DNA from: Coprococcus ammoniilyticus | Lineage (GTDB): Bacteria > Bacillota > Clostridia > Lachnospirales > Lachnospiraceae | Assembly: GCF_025567345.1 (NCBI RefSeq) | Contig: NZ_JAOQJS010000004.1 | Span: forward strand, 186,001 to 250,000 | DNA: 64,000 nt | Reading direction: 5' to 3' | Shown: piece after piece, positions 18,191-27,917 of the stretch | Position numbering within the stretch: the first letter of the stretch is position 1 | Layout of the letters: every line of letters starts with the position of its first letter | Position numbers and translations under genes: made by a program | Notes under the pieces: model-generated | What the model was told of the DNA's origin: nothing | Database searches by the model: none | Seen by the model: only the letters and a program-made list of their open reading frames with translations

Positions 18191-18384
18191 GATGTACAAT
18201 CCTTTTGTGCAATTCTTACAAAAAAAACTGCAATCATAAGAAATTATTGAATGTGGTTGAGAAATATAGTAATATAACAGGTATAGTATATGTAAAAGTC
18301 CGTGAATTTACGCGCACTTTTAGCTGGTAATAGTAGAAAACTATTACAAAAAAGAAGAAATATGACAGGGTCGGAGGAGAAACA
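18191..18384 (+). other. 194-base gap between pilT and pilC with small hairpin
   Basis: The gap contains a 7-bp hairpin (GTAATAG with CTATTAC, near 18326-18346) and A/T-rich sequence including TTGAGA and TATAGT 19 bases apart, a poor internal promoter candidate. No c-di-GMP riboswitch consensus was recognised. GGAGGAG precedes pilC. Confidence 0.4.
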
Positions 18385-19593
18385 ATGGCAGTATTTAACT
18401 ACAAGGTTGTTGACAAAAATGGTAAGAATAAAAAAGGTACCATTGAGGCCCCGAACAGAGATGGAGCGGAGAAGAAGCTGAAGGCAGATGGTTATGCGAT
18501 CATGAGCCTGACAGAGCAGAACAGTCCATTTTCAGGGGGTTTGATTAAGAAGAAGGTAAAATCAAAAGATTTGGCAGTCTTCTGTAAACAGTTTTCAGCA
18601 GTTATAAGAGCTGGTGTTACGATTATATCAGCACTGGAACTGATGGGAGACCAGATAGAAAACAAAACACTGCAGAGAGCAGTTATGGATGCAAAGACAT
18701 ATGTTGAAAAGGGTGGAACGCTTGCAGATGCACTTCGTGTAAACTCAGAGGTATTTCCACCGATCATGATCAACATGGTCGCAGCCGGAGAGTTATCCGG
18801 TAACCTGGAGATCTGTCTCGACAGACTGACAGAGCACTTTGAAAAAGATAACGCGTTATCAGCAAAGATCAAGGGTGCGATGACATATCCTATCGTAGTA
18901 TTCATCGTCATGATCATCGTAGTAATCGTGGTAATGGTAATGGTTATTCCTAACTTCTCAAGTATGTTTGCGGAGATGGGAACACAGCTTCCGCTGGCAA
19001 CACGAATTATGGTAGCGGCAAGTAATTTCATTATACATAAGTGGTGGCTGTTGATCATCATCGTTGCAGCTATCGTTGTTGGCTGCAAGGCATTCAAGAG
19101 AAGTTCTGTTGGCGAACAGCTTTTCGCGAATATGGCGATCAAGATGCCGATTTTTGGTAACCTGACAATCAAGTCAGCATGTTCCAGATTTGCAAGAACA
19201 ATGAGTACACTGATGGCATCCGGTATTTCCATGATCGATGCTGTTGAACAGGTGGCAAAGATGATGGATAACAAGATCATTCGCGATGGTCTGTTAGATG
19301 CCAAGACGCAGGTAGCAAAAGGTATTCCACTTTCCAAACCATTAAAGGATATGGAGATGCTTCCACCAATGCTTTCCGCCATGACAAAGATCGGTGAAGA
19401 AACCGGTGATATAGAAGAGATGCTTAGTAAGGTTGCTGACTACTACGATGAAGAGGTAGAAGAGGCAACAAACAAGCTGACAGCAGCAATGGAACCATTA
19501 ATCATGGTAGTTCTTGCATGTATCGTAGGAATGATTGTTGCGGCTGTATACGGTCCTATCATGAGTATGTACAGTGCACTTGACCAGTACTAA
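18385..19593 (+). CDS. pilC: Pilus inner-membrane platform protein PilC (GspF family)
   Basis: Polytopic membrane platform that couples PilB/PilT rotation to pilin insertion or removal. It has 402 residues with two T2SSF repeats, the first containing FCKQFSAVIRAGVTIISALE and the second FARTMSTLMASGISMIDAVE. Hydrophobic segments lie near 170-195, 214-232 and 370-395, the family topology. The N-terminal YKVVDKNGKNKKGTIEA is the usual start. ATG 18385 follows GGAGGAG. It precedes the major pilin by 126 bases. Confidence 0.95.
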   Translation: MAVFNYKVVDKNGKNKKGTIEAPNRDGAEKKLKADGYAIMSLTEQNSPFSGGLIKKKVKSKDLAVFCKQFSAVIRAGVTIISALELMGDQIENKTLQRAVMDAKTYVEKGGTLADALRVNSEVFPPIMINMVAAGELSGNLEICLDRLTEHFEKDNALSAKIKGAMTYPIVVFIVMIIVVIVVMVMVIPNFSSMFAEMGTQLPLATRIMVAASNFIIHKWWLLIIIVAAIVVGCKAFKRSSVGEQLFANMAIKMPIFGNLTIKSACSRFARTMSTLMASGISMIDAVEQVAKMMDNKIIRDGLLDAKTQVAKGIPLSKPLKDMEMLPPMLSAMTKIGEETGDIEEMLSKVADYYDEEVEEATNKLTAAMEPLIMVVLACIVGMIVAAVYGPIMSMYSALDQY

Positions 19594-19719
19594 TACAAGT
19601 CCTGTTACATATTATAGTATTGATTAGATCCGGCAGTACGAGGATGCTGATTTTAATATAGCATCGGAAGATGCATCAACAAACAACAAAGAATATCAAT
19701 TTAAAAGGAGAGAACAATT

Positions 19720-20124
19720 ATGAAGAAGAACAACAAAGGTTTCTCATTAGTAGAGTTAATTATCGTAATCGCTATTATGGCAATTCTTGCAGGTGCTCTT
19801 GCACCAGCCCTTATCAAGTACATCAACAAGTCAAGAAGAAGTGCTGATATTTCAAATGCTGACACAATCCGTACAGCATGTCAGACAGCTATGTCAGACG
19901 AAGATGCAATGGTTGCAATCGGAACAGGCGTTACAGGCGCAAGCGTTTCAGACTTGAAGTCAAGCTACGGTGCATTCAGCACAGAGATCAGCAGCATTCT
20001 TGGTAACAGCACAATTACTTCAAAGTACTTCGACAAAGGAAATGAATTCACAGTTGATATCAATGTAGCTGGTAACACAGTTATCGTTAAAGCTGGTTCT
20101 CAGCAGGTTTCACCTCAGCCATAA
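19720..20124 (+). CDS. pilA: Major type IV pilin (prepilin)
   Basis: Small prepilin of 134 residues with a class III leader, MKKNNKG, cleaved before FSLVELIIVIAIMAILAG. Phe+1 would be N-methylated by a prepilin peptidase and Glu+5 is present. The rest is a short Ser/Thr-rich globular domain with no cysteine pair that could form the D-loop disulfide seen in proteobacterial pilins. Smallest of the pilin-like genes, best placed and with a strong AAAGGAG site, it is the likely major subunit. No prepilin peptidase gene is in the window. Confidence 0.92.
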   Translation: MKKNNKGFSLVELIIVIAIMAILAGALAPALIKYINKSRRSADISNADTIRTACQTAMSDEDAMVAIGTGVTGASVSDLKSSYGAFSTEISSILGNSTITSKYFDKGNEFTVDINVAGNTVIVKAGSQQVSPQP

Positions 20125-20708
20125 TAAAAGGCGGGCATAGTGAACAGATGTAAGGATCTGATGTTAAACAGATAATCATTACATCAGTCAGACATCAGAA
20201 GGGTGATGAATAAGTTGGTAAGAATCCTCGTTTTTCGATCTTGTTTGTCGCCCTTCAAAATTGTCTAACAACATGAAACGTCAACATGTATGAAAAATAT
20301 GCATGTTGGCATCTCTTTCATGGTCACACGTTTTATATAAGCTTTATATAATAAGAAGAGATTTATATAACATACGAGTGACTATTTTGCAGTCAGCGGT
20401 TTTATATTGTTTATGTCTGAAACGAATAAATGTAGAAAGAAGAAACGCGAATGACAACGGCATTGAACTAATGGCGGCAGCCGGCTTACAAAAAAGCTGG
20501 AAACTGAAAAATAGGCATGAAAGATGAACGGGTCAATCATCCGTGTGCTTATGATTAAAGGTGACAGATTGTTTACCTTTCAGCCTGTACATACAGGCAT
20601 ATTGTATTTTATTTTAAGTGGGGTGAACAGCTTGTAGGCTGGTACTCAGGCAATTGGAATATACATATTCCACAAAAAACTACTGATTAGCGAGGGAGGC
20701 TATTTAAA
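20125..20708 (+). ncRNA. Structured 584-base non-coding stretch between pilA and pilM
   Basis: No convincing gene is present. Stem-loops seen by eye: 20158-20187 (7 bp), 20198-20256 (17 contiguous pairs including wobbles), 20280-20310 (12 bp), 20323-20382 (GTCAC/GTGAC, CGT/ACG and an 8-bp TTATATAA stem), about 20475-20505 (7 bp), 20557-20580 (AAAGGT/ACCTTT) and 20583-20598 (GCCTGT/ACAGGC) followed by a T-rich tract. The last resembles an intrinsic terminator. Roles could include high stability of pilA mRNA, attenuation of downstream genes, or a ligand-sensing leader. No known riboswitch consensus was recognised. Confidence 0.55.
20583..20615 (+). terminator. Possible terminator or attenuator before pilM
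   Basis: A 6-bp stem GCCTGT/ACAGGC with a 4-base loop is followed by a T-rich run broken by A and G. It lies about 110 bases before the PilM-N start and could limit readthrough from pilA. Confidence 0.45.
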
Positions 20709-22328
20709 ATGGCGAGTAATAACAAAGTCTTAACAATCGACATCACAAATGAAAGTATTACTATTACAGAAGTAACAGCTTCTGAAAAAAAGACTTCCAC
20801 AGTTCATAATGCCATCATCTTCGAGACACCGGAAGATGCTTATGAAGATGGTTTCATTAGAGACAAGGAAAGAATTGCAGAGGCGATCAAATCACAGCTT
20901 GCTGCAAACGGAATCACTAACAAGAACGCAATATTCGTTCTTACCTCTACAAAGATCGTTAACAGAGAGGTTCTTGTACCTTTCGTTAAGGAAAACAAAA
21001 TTAAAGGAATTATTAATGCGAACTCATCAGAGTATTTCCCTGTTAATATAGAGGATTACACAGTATCCCATTCTGTATTAGAGACAGTTACTGATGAAGA
21101 AAATAACAAACAGTTAAGAGTTCTTGCAGTTGCAGCACCAACCAGTATGGTTCGTTCATATTATGAAGTTGCAGCACTTGCAGGACTGAAGGTAGTTGCT
21201 CTTGATTACATTGGAAATGCCATGTTGCAGTTGATCAAAACACAGACCAGCGAGAACATGACGACTATGGTAATCCAGTTAGGTAGCGAATCTACTGTAC
21301 TTAATATCGTAAAAGGAGATATCCTTCTGTTACAGAGAACTGTACCATATGGTACCAATGTTGTTGTAAATGAAGTAATGGATGCAAAGGGTGTTGATGC
21401 TACAACAGCAATGACATTACTCCAGAATGAAAGACTGATCACGGTTGATTTTGATGATAATGCGATCACAGGATCTTTCCGTTACCTGATCAACAACATT
21501 GGCCGTGTAATGGATTTCTTTGCATCAAAGAATCCTGATAAGCCGATCGATGATGTATTCCTGACAGGCGATGGCGCCCTGATCAAGGGAATTGATGGTC
21601 TTTTCAAGGTACAGCTCAATGTTTCAACAAGAGTTATGGACAGTTTATTCAATATCAAATTTGACCCAAAGATTGATTTGAAGATATATAATCCTGTATA
21701 CCTTATGGTTCCAATCGGTGCTGCTTTTGCACCTATGGGATTCACAATTTCAGAAGGCGGAGCTTCCGGCAAGAAGGAAGGTCAGATGGATACAACTCCA
21801 CTGGTAGTTGCATTCCTGATCCTGGCTGTGTTAGTGGCAGGCGGATTAACGGCTGTGTCATTTGTATTAAAGAATCAGGCACAGACAGAGCTGGATGATG
21901 TAAATAAGAAGATCGCTTCTATTCAGGATATTGAGACGATCGTAAAGGATTATGAAAATGCAGAAAGCGTTTATGTTGATGCCATGAGCATGTACAGCTA
22001 CACAAAGAACTTGAATGAGAATGTTGTAACATTTATCACGGCTTTGGAAGAGAAGATGCCAAAGGGAACTGATATCACAGCATTTGAATCCGATTCAACA
22101 GGTGTTTCAATTTCAGGAACAGCAACAGAATATGATGATATTGCAGGACTTGCGATCAGCTTAAAAGAAATTGACTGTATTGATAACTCATTCATTGGAA
22201 GTATCACAGAAAATGTAGATGAAGACACAGGTAAAATAACATATGATTTCACAGTAACGTGTATCTATGTTGACGCATCAGCGGCAGATGCTGATACAAC
22301 TGAAACAGATGCTACATTAGCTGAGTAA
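20709..22328 (+). CDS. pilM: PilM-PilN fusion, pilus assembly alignment protein
   Basis: 539 residues. The first 340 or so are an actin-like PilM domain (VLTIDITNESITITEV, later VIQLGSESTVLNIV and DDVFLTGDGALIKGI). A single membrane helix (about 363-386) is followed by a coiled segment and a small alpha/beta domain like PilN (residues 430-515). In other bacteria PilM and PilN are separate proteins that bind through the PilN N-terminal tail; here they are one chain. pilO follows after 15 bases. GAGGGAGG precedes ATG 20709. The C-terminal Thr/Asp/Ala-rich tail is probably disordered. Confidence 0.85.
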   Translation: MASNNKVLTIDITNESITITEVTASEKKTSTVHNAIIFETPEDAYEDGFIRDKERIAEAIKSQLAANGITNKNAIFVLTSTKIVNREVLVPFVKENKIKGIINANSSEYFPVNIEDYTVSHSVLETVTDEENNKQLRVLAVAAPTSMVRSYYEVAALAGLKVVALDYIGNAMLQLIKTQTSENMTTMVIQLGSESTVLNIVKGDILLLQRTVPYGTNVVVNEVMDAKGVDATTAMTLLQNERLITVDFDDNAITGSFRYLINNIGRVMDFFASKNPDKPIDDVFLTGDGALIKGIDGLFKVQLNVSTRVMDSLFNIKFDPKIDLKIYNPVYLMVPIGAAFAPMGFTISEGGASGKKEGQMDTTPLVVAFLILAVLVAGGLTAVSFVLKNQAQTELDDVNKKIASIQDIETIVKDYENAESVYVDAMSMYSYTKNLNENVVTFITALEEKMPKGTDITAFESDSTGVSISGTATEYDDIAGLAISLKEIDCIDNSFIGSITENVDEDTGKITYDFTVTCIYVDASAADADTTETDATLAE

Positions 22329-22343
22329 GGGAGGGCATAGAAC

Positions 22344-23156
22344 ATGGATGCAATGACAAAAGGACAAAGAAATTTATTATTATTTTTACTCGGTGTTGTT
22401 ATTTTATTTGTGCCGATCAGATTTGTGGCATTAAGCAATTTTGATGACCGTAAAGAGCTTGTTTCAAAGAAGGATGAACAGCAGGTTTATTATAACAGCC
22501 TGAAAGCAAAAGATGTAAACAGAGATCAGTACATCAAGGATACAGAGAACTATAAGAAAGAATATGAAGCAATCCTTGCAGAATTCCCATCAGAGATCTA
22601 TCAGGAAAATACAATCATGTATTTACAGGGGATCAAGGACGAATATAAGTTCCGTTTCACAGATGTATCAATGGGAGAGGAACAGCTCTTCTATACACTT
22701 GGAACCGGTGCTGTTGGTGATGCTACATTAGATGGTGCAGCAACAGGAACAGCTTCTACAGATGCAAATACTACAGCAGCTACAACAGCAGCTACAACAG
22801 AGACTGCAGCCGCTGGCACAGATGCTACTGCAGCAGTAGCAGGAGAAAATAATTTCAACTGCTATTCAGCAAGCTTCCCGGTTACATATTCAGGTTCTTA
22901 TCAGTCTGTTAAAGATGTTGTTGATTACATCGAGAAGAGCGATTTCCGTATGACAGTTGACTCTATCTCAATCGCATTTGATGAGGAGACTGGTGATTAC
23001 ACAGGAGATATGTCATTCTCTGAATATGCTGTTACAGGTGGAGACAGAACCACAGATCAGGTTAACGTAAATGTTCAAACCGGTAAAGATAACATTTTCG
23101 GAAATCCAACCGTAAAGAGTAGTACGACAACTACAACTACAGATAGCAATCAGTAG
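22344..23156 (+). CDS. pilO: PilO-like pilus assembly protein
   Basis: Bitopic protein of 270 residues: short cytoplasmic N-terminus, one membrane helix (about 10-30), a coiled-coil (LVSKKDEQQVYYNSLKAKD) and a ferredoxin-like domain interrupted by a Thr/Ala linker near 128-160. The segment SYQSVKDVVDYIEKSDFRM is typical of PilO. The C-terminus is Ser/Thr-rich. Sequence similarity is weak, as usual for PilO, so the call relies on architecture and on position after PilM-N. It likely pairs with the PilN half of that protein. Confidence 0.78.
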   Translation: MDAMTKGQRNLLLFLLGVVILFVPIRFVALSNFDDRKELVSKKDEQQVYYNSLKAKDVNRDQYIKDTENYKKEYEAILAEFPSEIYQENTIMYLQGIKDEYKFRFTDVSMGEEQLFYTLGTGAVGDATLDGAATGTASTDANTTAATTAATTETAAAGTDATAAVAGENNFNCYSASFPVTYSGSYQSVKDVVDYIEKSDFRMTVDSISIAFDEETGDYTGDMSFSEYAVTGGDRTTDQVNVNVQTGKDNIFGNPTVKSSTTTTTTDSNQ

Positions 23157-23207
23157 GATGTAGACTTGCAACCCGTAGATTCGATTTGAACGGAGTGAGA
23201 AGTAAGA

Positions 23208-24551
23208 ATGGCAAAGAATAATAACAAAGGCTTTAGCTTGATTGAAGTAATCATAGCTGTAGCAGTATTTGCTATATTAATTGCTCCCCTTACCGCCCAG
23301 TTGATTTCAGCGATCAATGTCAATACGAAGTCAACAAAGAAACAATATGCGATTGAAAAAGCTGAAGAGATCATGGAAAGCTTTAAAACTGCAAATATGA
23401 AAGAAAGTGCCATCAGTATCCCTGATGGCAATTCTACAGGTAATTATGAGTTTGGTCTGGATGATTCCCAGACACAGACTTATACCCTCCCGGAAAGTGC
23501 GGGAACTGTAGATTATCACATTAATACATATTCATGCAGTGGAATATCGCTCGGGGGAGAATACGAGAAGTATGATTGCACAGTAACTGTAAATGATATT
23601 GCGCATGCAGTTGCAACAAAGGGATATGTATGGGATGCCAATACAAATGACCTGAAGAAAGACGGTTCTGAGTATGTCCGCCTTACATCAGGTGTTGGTA
23701 CAGTACGTAATCTTGATAACAAGCAGTCAGCGATCATTGCTGGAGCAACCTATATGGGAGCAACCAGTGGTATAGAAGGAAACAGTCTGGATAATCAGGC
23801 AGCGGCATATTTTAAAGATGTGAAAGTGGATATCTTAAAGGGAAATTCCGTTTTATATAATCAGTATCTGTCCGGTGCTACCTATCTGGATAATGATTCG
23901 TTCCAGAAAACAACCACGATTAAGGTTTCAAAGACTTTATCCGGTTATATGGTACAGTGTTTTGTAGAATATCAGGATAAACCATCGTTTAATCCTATCA
24001 TTAAGGCATACACGAATGGAATTGCAAGCGATACCTATAAACCGGATGGAAAATATGGAGAGGGAATTGTATATCAGAAGGAATACAAGACACTTCCTCC
24101 AATCTATCTGTTATATGCACCTGCAGTGTGTAATGGTGTATATTGTAATAATGATTATATCAGAGTTGAGACATCAGGACTTGCTGATGATGAAAAAGCA
24201 AAGATCTACTTATTTGAAACAATTGCTTCAATTGATCCGAAATATGAGGAGATTATTTGCGATACACTTGGCGTAAGCAGTATTGACAGTCTGGTTTACC
24301 AGAGCACCAGTCATACAAGCTCACCATCTTCTGTTAAGGTATATGTGAACCGCACTGGTGGTGATACCAAGGGAAAGATTGAGACATATTCAAACTTCGG
24401 AACTGAGTATGATGAAACAGATGCAACTGCTATTAAAGTTAAGAACACATCAGATGATACAAGTGATGAAACATACCTGTATGATATTCATGTTACATTG
24501 ACAGACAGTGATGGCAATAAGACAGAAGTATCAGGAACAAGGGGGAAATAA
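23208..24551 (+). CDS. Minor pilin-like prepilin, PilV/GspI-like position
   Basis: 447-residue prepilin with class III leader MAKNNNKG cleaved before FSLIEVIIAVAVFAILIAPL; Glu+5 is present. The extracellular part is large for a minor pilin, with repeated Tyr/Asn-rich beta segments and two cysteine-containing stretches (TYSCSG, YDCTV). It opens a run of four pilin-like genes, corresponding in order to the GspI/PilV member of a tip complex; that mapping is inferred. It ends three bases before the next start. Confidence 0.78.
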   Translation: MAKNNNKGFSLIEVIIAVAVFAILIAPLTAQLISAINVNTKSTKKQYAIEKAEEIMESFKTANMKESAISIPDGNSTGNYEFGLDDSQTQTYTLPESAGTVDYHINTYSCSGISLGGEYEKYDCTVTVNDIAHAVATKGYVWDANTNDLKKDGSEYVRLTSGVGTVRNLDNKQSAIIAGATYMGATSGIEGNSLDNQAAAYFKDVKVDILKGNSVLYNQYLSGATYLDNDSFQKTTTIKVSKTLSGYMVQCFVEYQDKPSFNPIIKAYTNGIASDTYKPDGKYGEGIVYQKEYKTLPPIYLLYAPAVCNGVYCNNDYIRVETSGLADDEKAKIYLFETIASIDPKYEEIICDTLGVSSIDSLVYQSTSHTSSPSSVKVYVNRTGGDTKGKIETYSNFGTEYDETDATAIKVKNTSDDTSDETYLYDIHVTLTDSDGNKTEVSGTRGK

Positions 24552-24554
24552 GAG

Positions 24555-27386
24555 ATGCTGAAAAAGTTAAAAAACAAGCTTAAATTAGCGGATAACCGCG
24601 GCTCGAGTTTTGTCCTTGTTATTGTATCAGCAACTTTCTTAAGCATACTGGTGTCAGCATTGTTAATGGGAACTCTTTTGGCATATAAACTTCGTTTTTA
24701 TAAGCTGAATTCCCTGAATAACTTTTACAGTGTTGAAAAAGCCATGGATGAGATATATGCCGGAATTGGTGCAGCGACAAATGAGCATTTGTATTCCGCG
24801 TATACGACAACGGCTGAGATTGTTGTGTATTACAAGGATGGTCAGTATAACAATCTGACAGAAGATGAAGCGAATGATCTGTTTAAGCAGTTCTTTATGC
24901 AGGGTATCAAATCAGATAAGACATTCAGCAATATGCCAACTCTGATCGAAACCTTAAAGGGCTATATTACAGATCCGGATGTATCACTTGCCTGTGACAA
25001 TCTGAGAATTGTATTCAAGGATAAAGAAGGTCGTGAAAAGTACATCAAATATGTAGCTGGAAAGAATGGAAAAGTTACAGGTGTAGCAAGTGCCAATACG
25101 ATCGATGAGAATAATATCGAAGAGATTACATTCAGAAATATTGGTGTAAAGCGTACGATCACATTAAGCAGCACAGATTCCGCGAGCGGAGCAATGGCGC
25201 CTGGAACTTATGTACAGACGATCACAACAGACCTTGTATTAAAGAAACCGGAATATAATGTTTCTTTTGATATGGCAGGTGCAAACAGTGACAGCTTATA
25301 TAATTACGCATTGCTAGCTGATATGGGACTTCAGGTATCCGGAACAGCAGCAGATACAGAAGTAAATATAAAGGGTAACATTTATACCGCTTCTGACTAT
25401 TACAATAAAGATTATAACGGAAAAACAGATACAAAGGTAACAAATGAATACAGCCGTACAGTTGAAACCAAATGGGGATCAACAGATGAGAGTGCATATT
25501 CCGGTATCTTTGTACAGGGTGACAGAGCGAATCTGACACTGAATTCCGATATTATCGTTAACTCAGGATCTCTCGCAGCTTTTGATGGTGCGGAGATTAA
25601 TCTTTCAGGACGTACATCCCTGTTATCAGAACTCTGGACCGATAACATCATCATCGGAGGTGATGAGGGCGGACAGATCAAAGCGGCAGCAAATGCTTAT
25701 GTATATGATGATACAGAGCTGAATGCAGAGAAATCTGAGCTTACATTTACAAGAGGAACTTATTTTGGATACAGCTATACAGCAGATGACGTAAGAAGCA
25801 TTAACCTTCTTCGTACATCCGGTAACCTTGCAACAGGATTCAAATTAAAATCACACTTCAGTGACAGTGCGATCATTGTCAATGGAAAGAATTCAACTCT
25901 GGATCTTTCAAGTCTGGAATCTCTGTATATTGCAGGTAAGTCCTATATCGAATTCTCCAAGATCGCAGCAAATACGATCACAGATGAGAAAGAAAGAAAA
26001 AACTTTGGCCTTACGAAAGATTCTGATTATGCATTCACAGCATTAAACGATTATTCAACCGGTCAGTCTCTTGATGTTAAGTCCAATCAGTTGATCTTCC
26101 TGACACAGTGGGATCTGTATGATAATACTGAGGTTGTGGATGAGAACGGTTATACACATGTTACATTAAAGTTCCCTAAGACATTTTCAAATGATGTCCA
26201 AATTAACAAGCTGTATACTGATTTCGTAAAACAGCTCACATCTAATAATTATATTGTAGAAGCAATCAAGGAGACAGTTTCCGGACATGATTATTATTAT
26301 CTGTACATTCAGGATGGTGATAATAATAAAGATGGAGTAAATGATGCAGAAGAATTTGTAGAGAAGTATTATGATCTCTTAAACACAGGCATCGACGAAA
26401 CGAAAAAGAAATTGTACAATGTTGCTAACTATGAAAATTTTGAAGTTAAATTACTTCTGCCAAGCAAAGATGGTGATGTGGATGGAAGCAAGATCAAAAC
26501 AAGTGGAGCTGTAACTGCTCAGAACAGTGACAATTCATTATTTGTTAAGGCATCTGCAGATACATCTCTGCAGGTTGATACAGCATTAAAAAATGCAACA
26601 GGATCAAAGACATTCTCAGTGTTACTTGGTAATAAGGGTATTACAGAGAATAATAATACATTTGCAGATATTAAAAAGAATTCAGAGGCACTTGGTGATC
26701 AGACCACTCTTAGCAAAGAGGAGAAGGTCAGCAATCAGATCAATTATATGTATATCAATATGAAAGATCATCTGTCTGTAGTAGATAAAAAGGATGATAC
26801 AGATACAGATGTTTCTGCATGGGAAGTGGCCGGATATACAAAGAACGGAAGTACATACACATACGCTCCGATCAAAGGATCTGACGGAAAGAACCTTGAT
26901 ACATTTGATTACAACTACAGTCTGACACCTCTTACCAAATATGTTGATTATGATAAGATCTTCTCCAAAAATCTTAGTATCAACAAGGTAGAGCCAGAGA
27001 CAAATGCAGTTGTTATCATCAATGCAAATGATGTAACATTAAAATCCACAGCCGCTGATGGTGCTTTACAGGGTATCGTTATCTGTGGTGGTAATGTAAC
27101 ATTTGATAAGAGTGTAAAGTCATTCCGAGGAATGATCATATCAGGTGCAAAGATTATCTGTAACAGCAGCGTAGATATCTCAGCAGACGCATCCTTTACA
27201 GCAACTGTACTGGAAGAGTGTTCCAAGAGTGATGTAGAAGATCTGAGTCTGATCACAAGAGAGATCTTAAAGAACTATGTTAAAGTAGACGATAAAAACA
27301 ATTCAGAGGTTTCTGGTTCAAGCTTATCAGACATCTCTTATAGCGACATTCTTGCATTCCAGAACTGGAAGAAGAATGTAGAGTAG
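24555..27386 (+). CDS. Large PilX/GspK-like pilin-related protein lacking Glu5
   Basis: 943 residues. The N-terminus MLKKLKNKLKLADNRG, then SSFVLVIVSATFLSILVSAL, looks like a class III signal, but position +5 is Leu, not Glu. Loss of Glu5 and a large insert are hallmarks of GspK, the tip pseudopilin of type II secretion, and PilX-type proteins begin similarly. The long outer region is rich in Asn/Asp/Ser/Thr; a C-terminal part (LQGIVICGGNVTFDKSVKSF) resembles repeated beta-helix turns. Start ATG 24555 lies three bases after the previous stop. It is tightly packed with other pilin genes, so a tip role is likely. Confidence 0.7.
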   Translation: MLKKLKNKLKLADNRGSSFVLVIVSATFLSILVSALLMGTLLAYKLRFYKLNSLNNFYSVEKAMDEIYAGIGAATNEHLYSAYTTTAEIVVYYKDGQYNNLTEDEANDLFKQFFMQGIKSDKTFSNMPTLIETLKGYITDPDVSLACDNLRIVFKDKEGREKYIKYVAGKNGKVTGVASANTIDENNIEEITFRNIGVKRTITLSSTDSASGAMAPGTYVQTITTDLVLKKPEYNVSFDMAGANSDSLYNYALLADMGLQVSGTAADTEVNIKGNIYTASDYYNKDYNGKTDTKVTNEYSRTVETKWGSTDESAYSGIFVQGDRANLTLNSDIIVNSGSLAAFDGAEINLSGRTSLLSELWTDNIIIGGDEGGQIKAAANAYVYDDTELNAEKSELTFTRGTYFGYSYTADDVRSINLLRTSGNLATGFKLKSHFSDSAIIVNGKNSTLDLSSLESLYIAGKSYIEFSKIAANTITDEKERKNFGLTKDSDYAFTALNDYSTGQSLDVKSNQLIFLTQWDLYDNTEVVDENGYTHVTLKFPKTFSNDVQINKLYTDFVKQLTSNNYIVEAIKETVSGHDYYYLYIQDGDNNKDGVNDAEEFVEKYYDLLNTGIDETKKKLYNVANYENFEVKLLLPSKDGDVDGSKIKTSGAVTAQNSDNSLFVKASADTSLQVDTALKNATGSKTFSVLLGNKGITENNNTFADIKKNSEALGDQTTLSKEEKVSNQINYMYINMKDHLSVVDKKDDTDTDVSAWEVAGYTKNGSTYTYAPIKGSDGKNLDTFDYNYSLTPLTKYVDYDKIFSKNLSINKVEPETNAVVIINANDVTLKSTAADGALQGIVICGGNVTFDKSVKSFRGMIISGAKIICNSSVDISADASFTATVLEECSKSDVEDLSLITREILKNYVKVDDKNNSEVSGSSLSDISYSDILAFQNWKKNVE

Positions 27387-27397
27387 GAGGGGTGAAT

Positions 27398-27904
27398 ATG
27401 ATAAGAAAAATAAAAAATGATTCCGGATATTCCCTTGTTGAATTGATTATTGTTCTTGCTATCATCGCAGTTATGTCAGGACTTGCGGCAGTGTCGATTT
27501 CTTCGATACGGACAGCTCGTGCGACTTCATCAAAGGAGTCGTTCAATCAGGAATTGTCAACTCTGCAGTCCCTGACAAAAACACAGGAAAGCGATTGGGC
27601 AATGAAACTGGAAAAAGTAGATGGAAAATATAACCTGGTATATGGTAAGAGCAAGAATGGATCGGATTTCACAGAAGATACTTCAAAGGATCGTGAGATT
27701 CTGGATCGTGTAACGATTTACTATTCAAATAATGGTTCTTCCGCAGGAAGTGAAGTTTCATCTATGATCATTAAGTTTAATAAGTCAGATGGTTCTGTAA
27801 AAACCGGAAGTGGTGTATATACCTTTTATAAGGACGGATCCAATGATGCCGTTGGAAAGGTAACACTGAATCAGGCAACAGGCAGCCATTACACAGGATC
27901 ATGA
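27398..27904 (+). CDS. Minor pilin-like prepilin, FimU/GspH-like
   Basis: 168-residue prepilin with leader MIRKIKNDSG before YSLVELIIVLAIIAVMSG; Tyr replaces Phe at +1 and Glu+5 is present. The short beta domain fits FimU/GspH-type minor pilins. The ATG at 27398 is chosen because AGGAGG (27385-27390) is seven bases upstream; an in-frame GTG at 27392 would be only one base from it. Twelve bases separate it from the upstream gene and thirteen from the next, so it is part of the same transcript. Confidence 0.78.
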   Translation: MIRKIKNDSGYSLVELIIVLAIIAVMSGLAAVSISSIRTARATSSKESFNQELSTLQSLTKTQESDWAMKLEKVDGKYNLVYGKSKNGSDFTEDTSKDREILDRVTIYYSNNGSSAGSEVSSMIIKFNKSDGSVKTGSGVYTFYKDGSNDAVGKVTLNQATGSHYTGS

Positions 27905-27917
27905 GGAGGGGTGAAGC

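Noticed and set aside
18191..18384. Possible c-di-GMP riboswitch before pilC
   Set aside because: The conserved GEMM blocks were not found; only a small hairpin is present.
20303..20527. 74-residue reading frame in the pilA-pilM gap
   Set aside because: No ribosome site, odd composition, and it overlaps several strong RNA stems; more likely non-coding.
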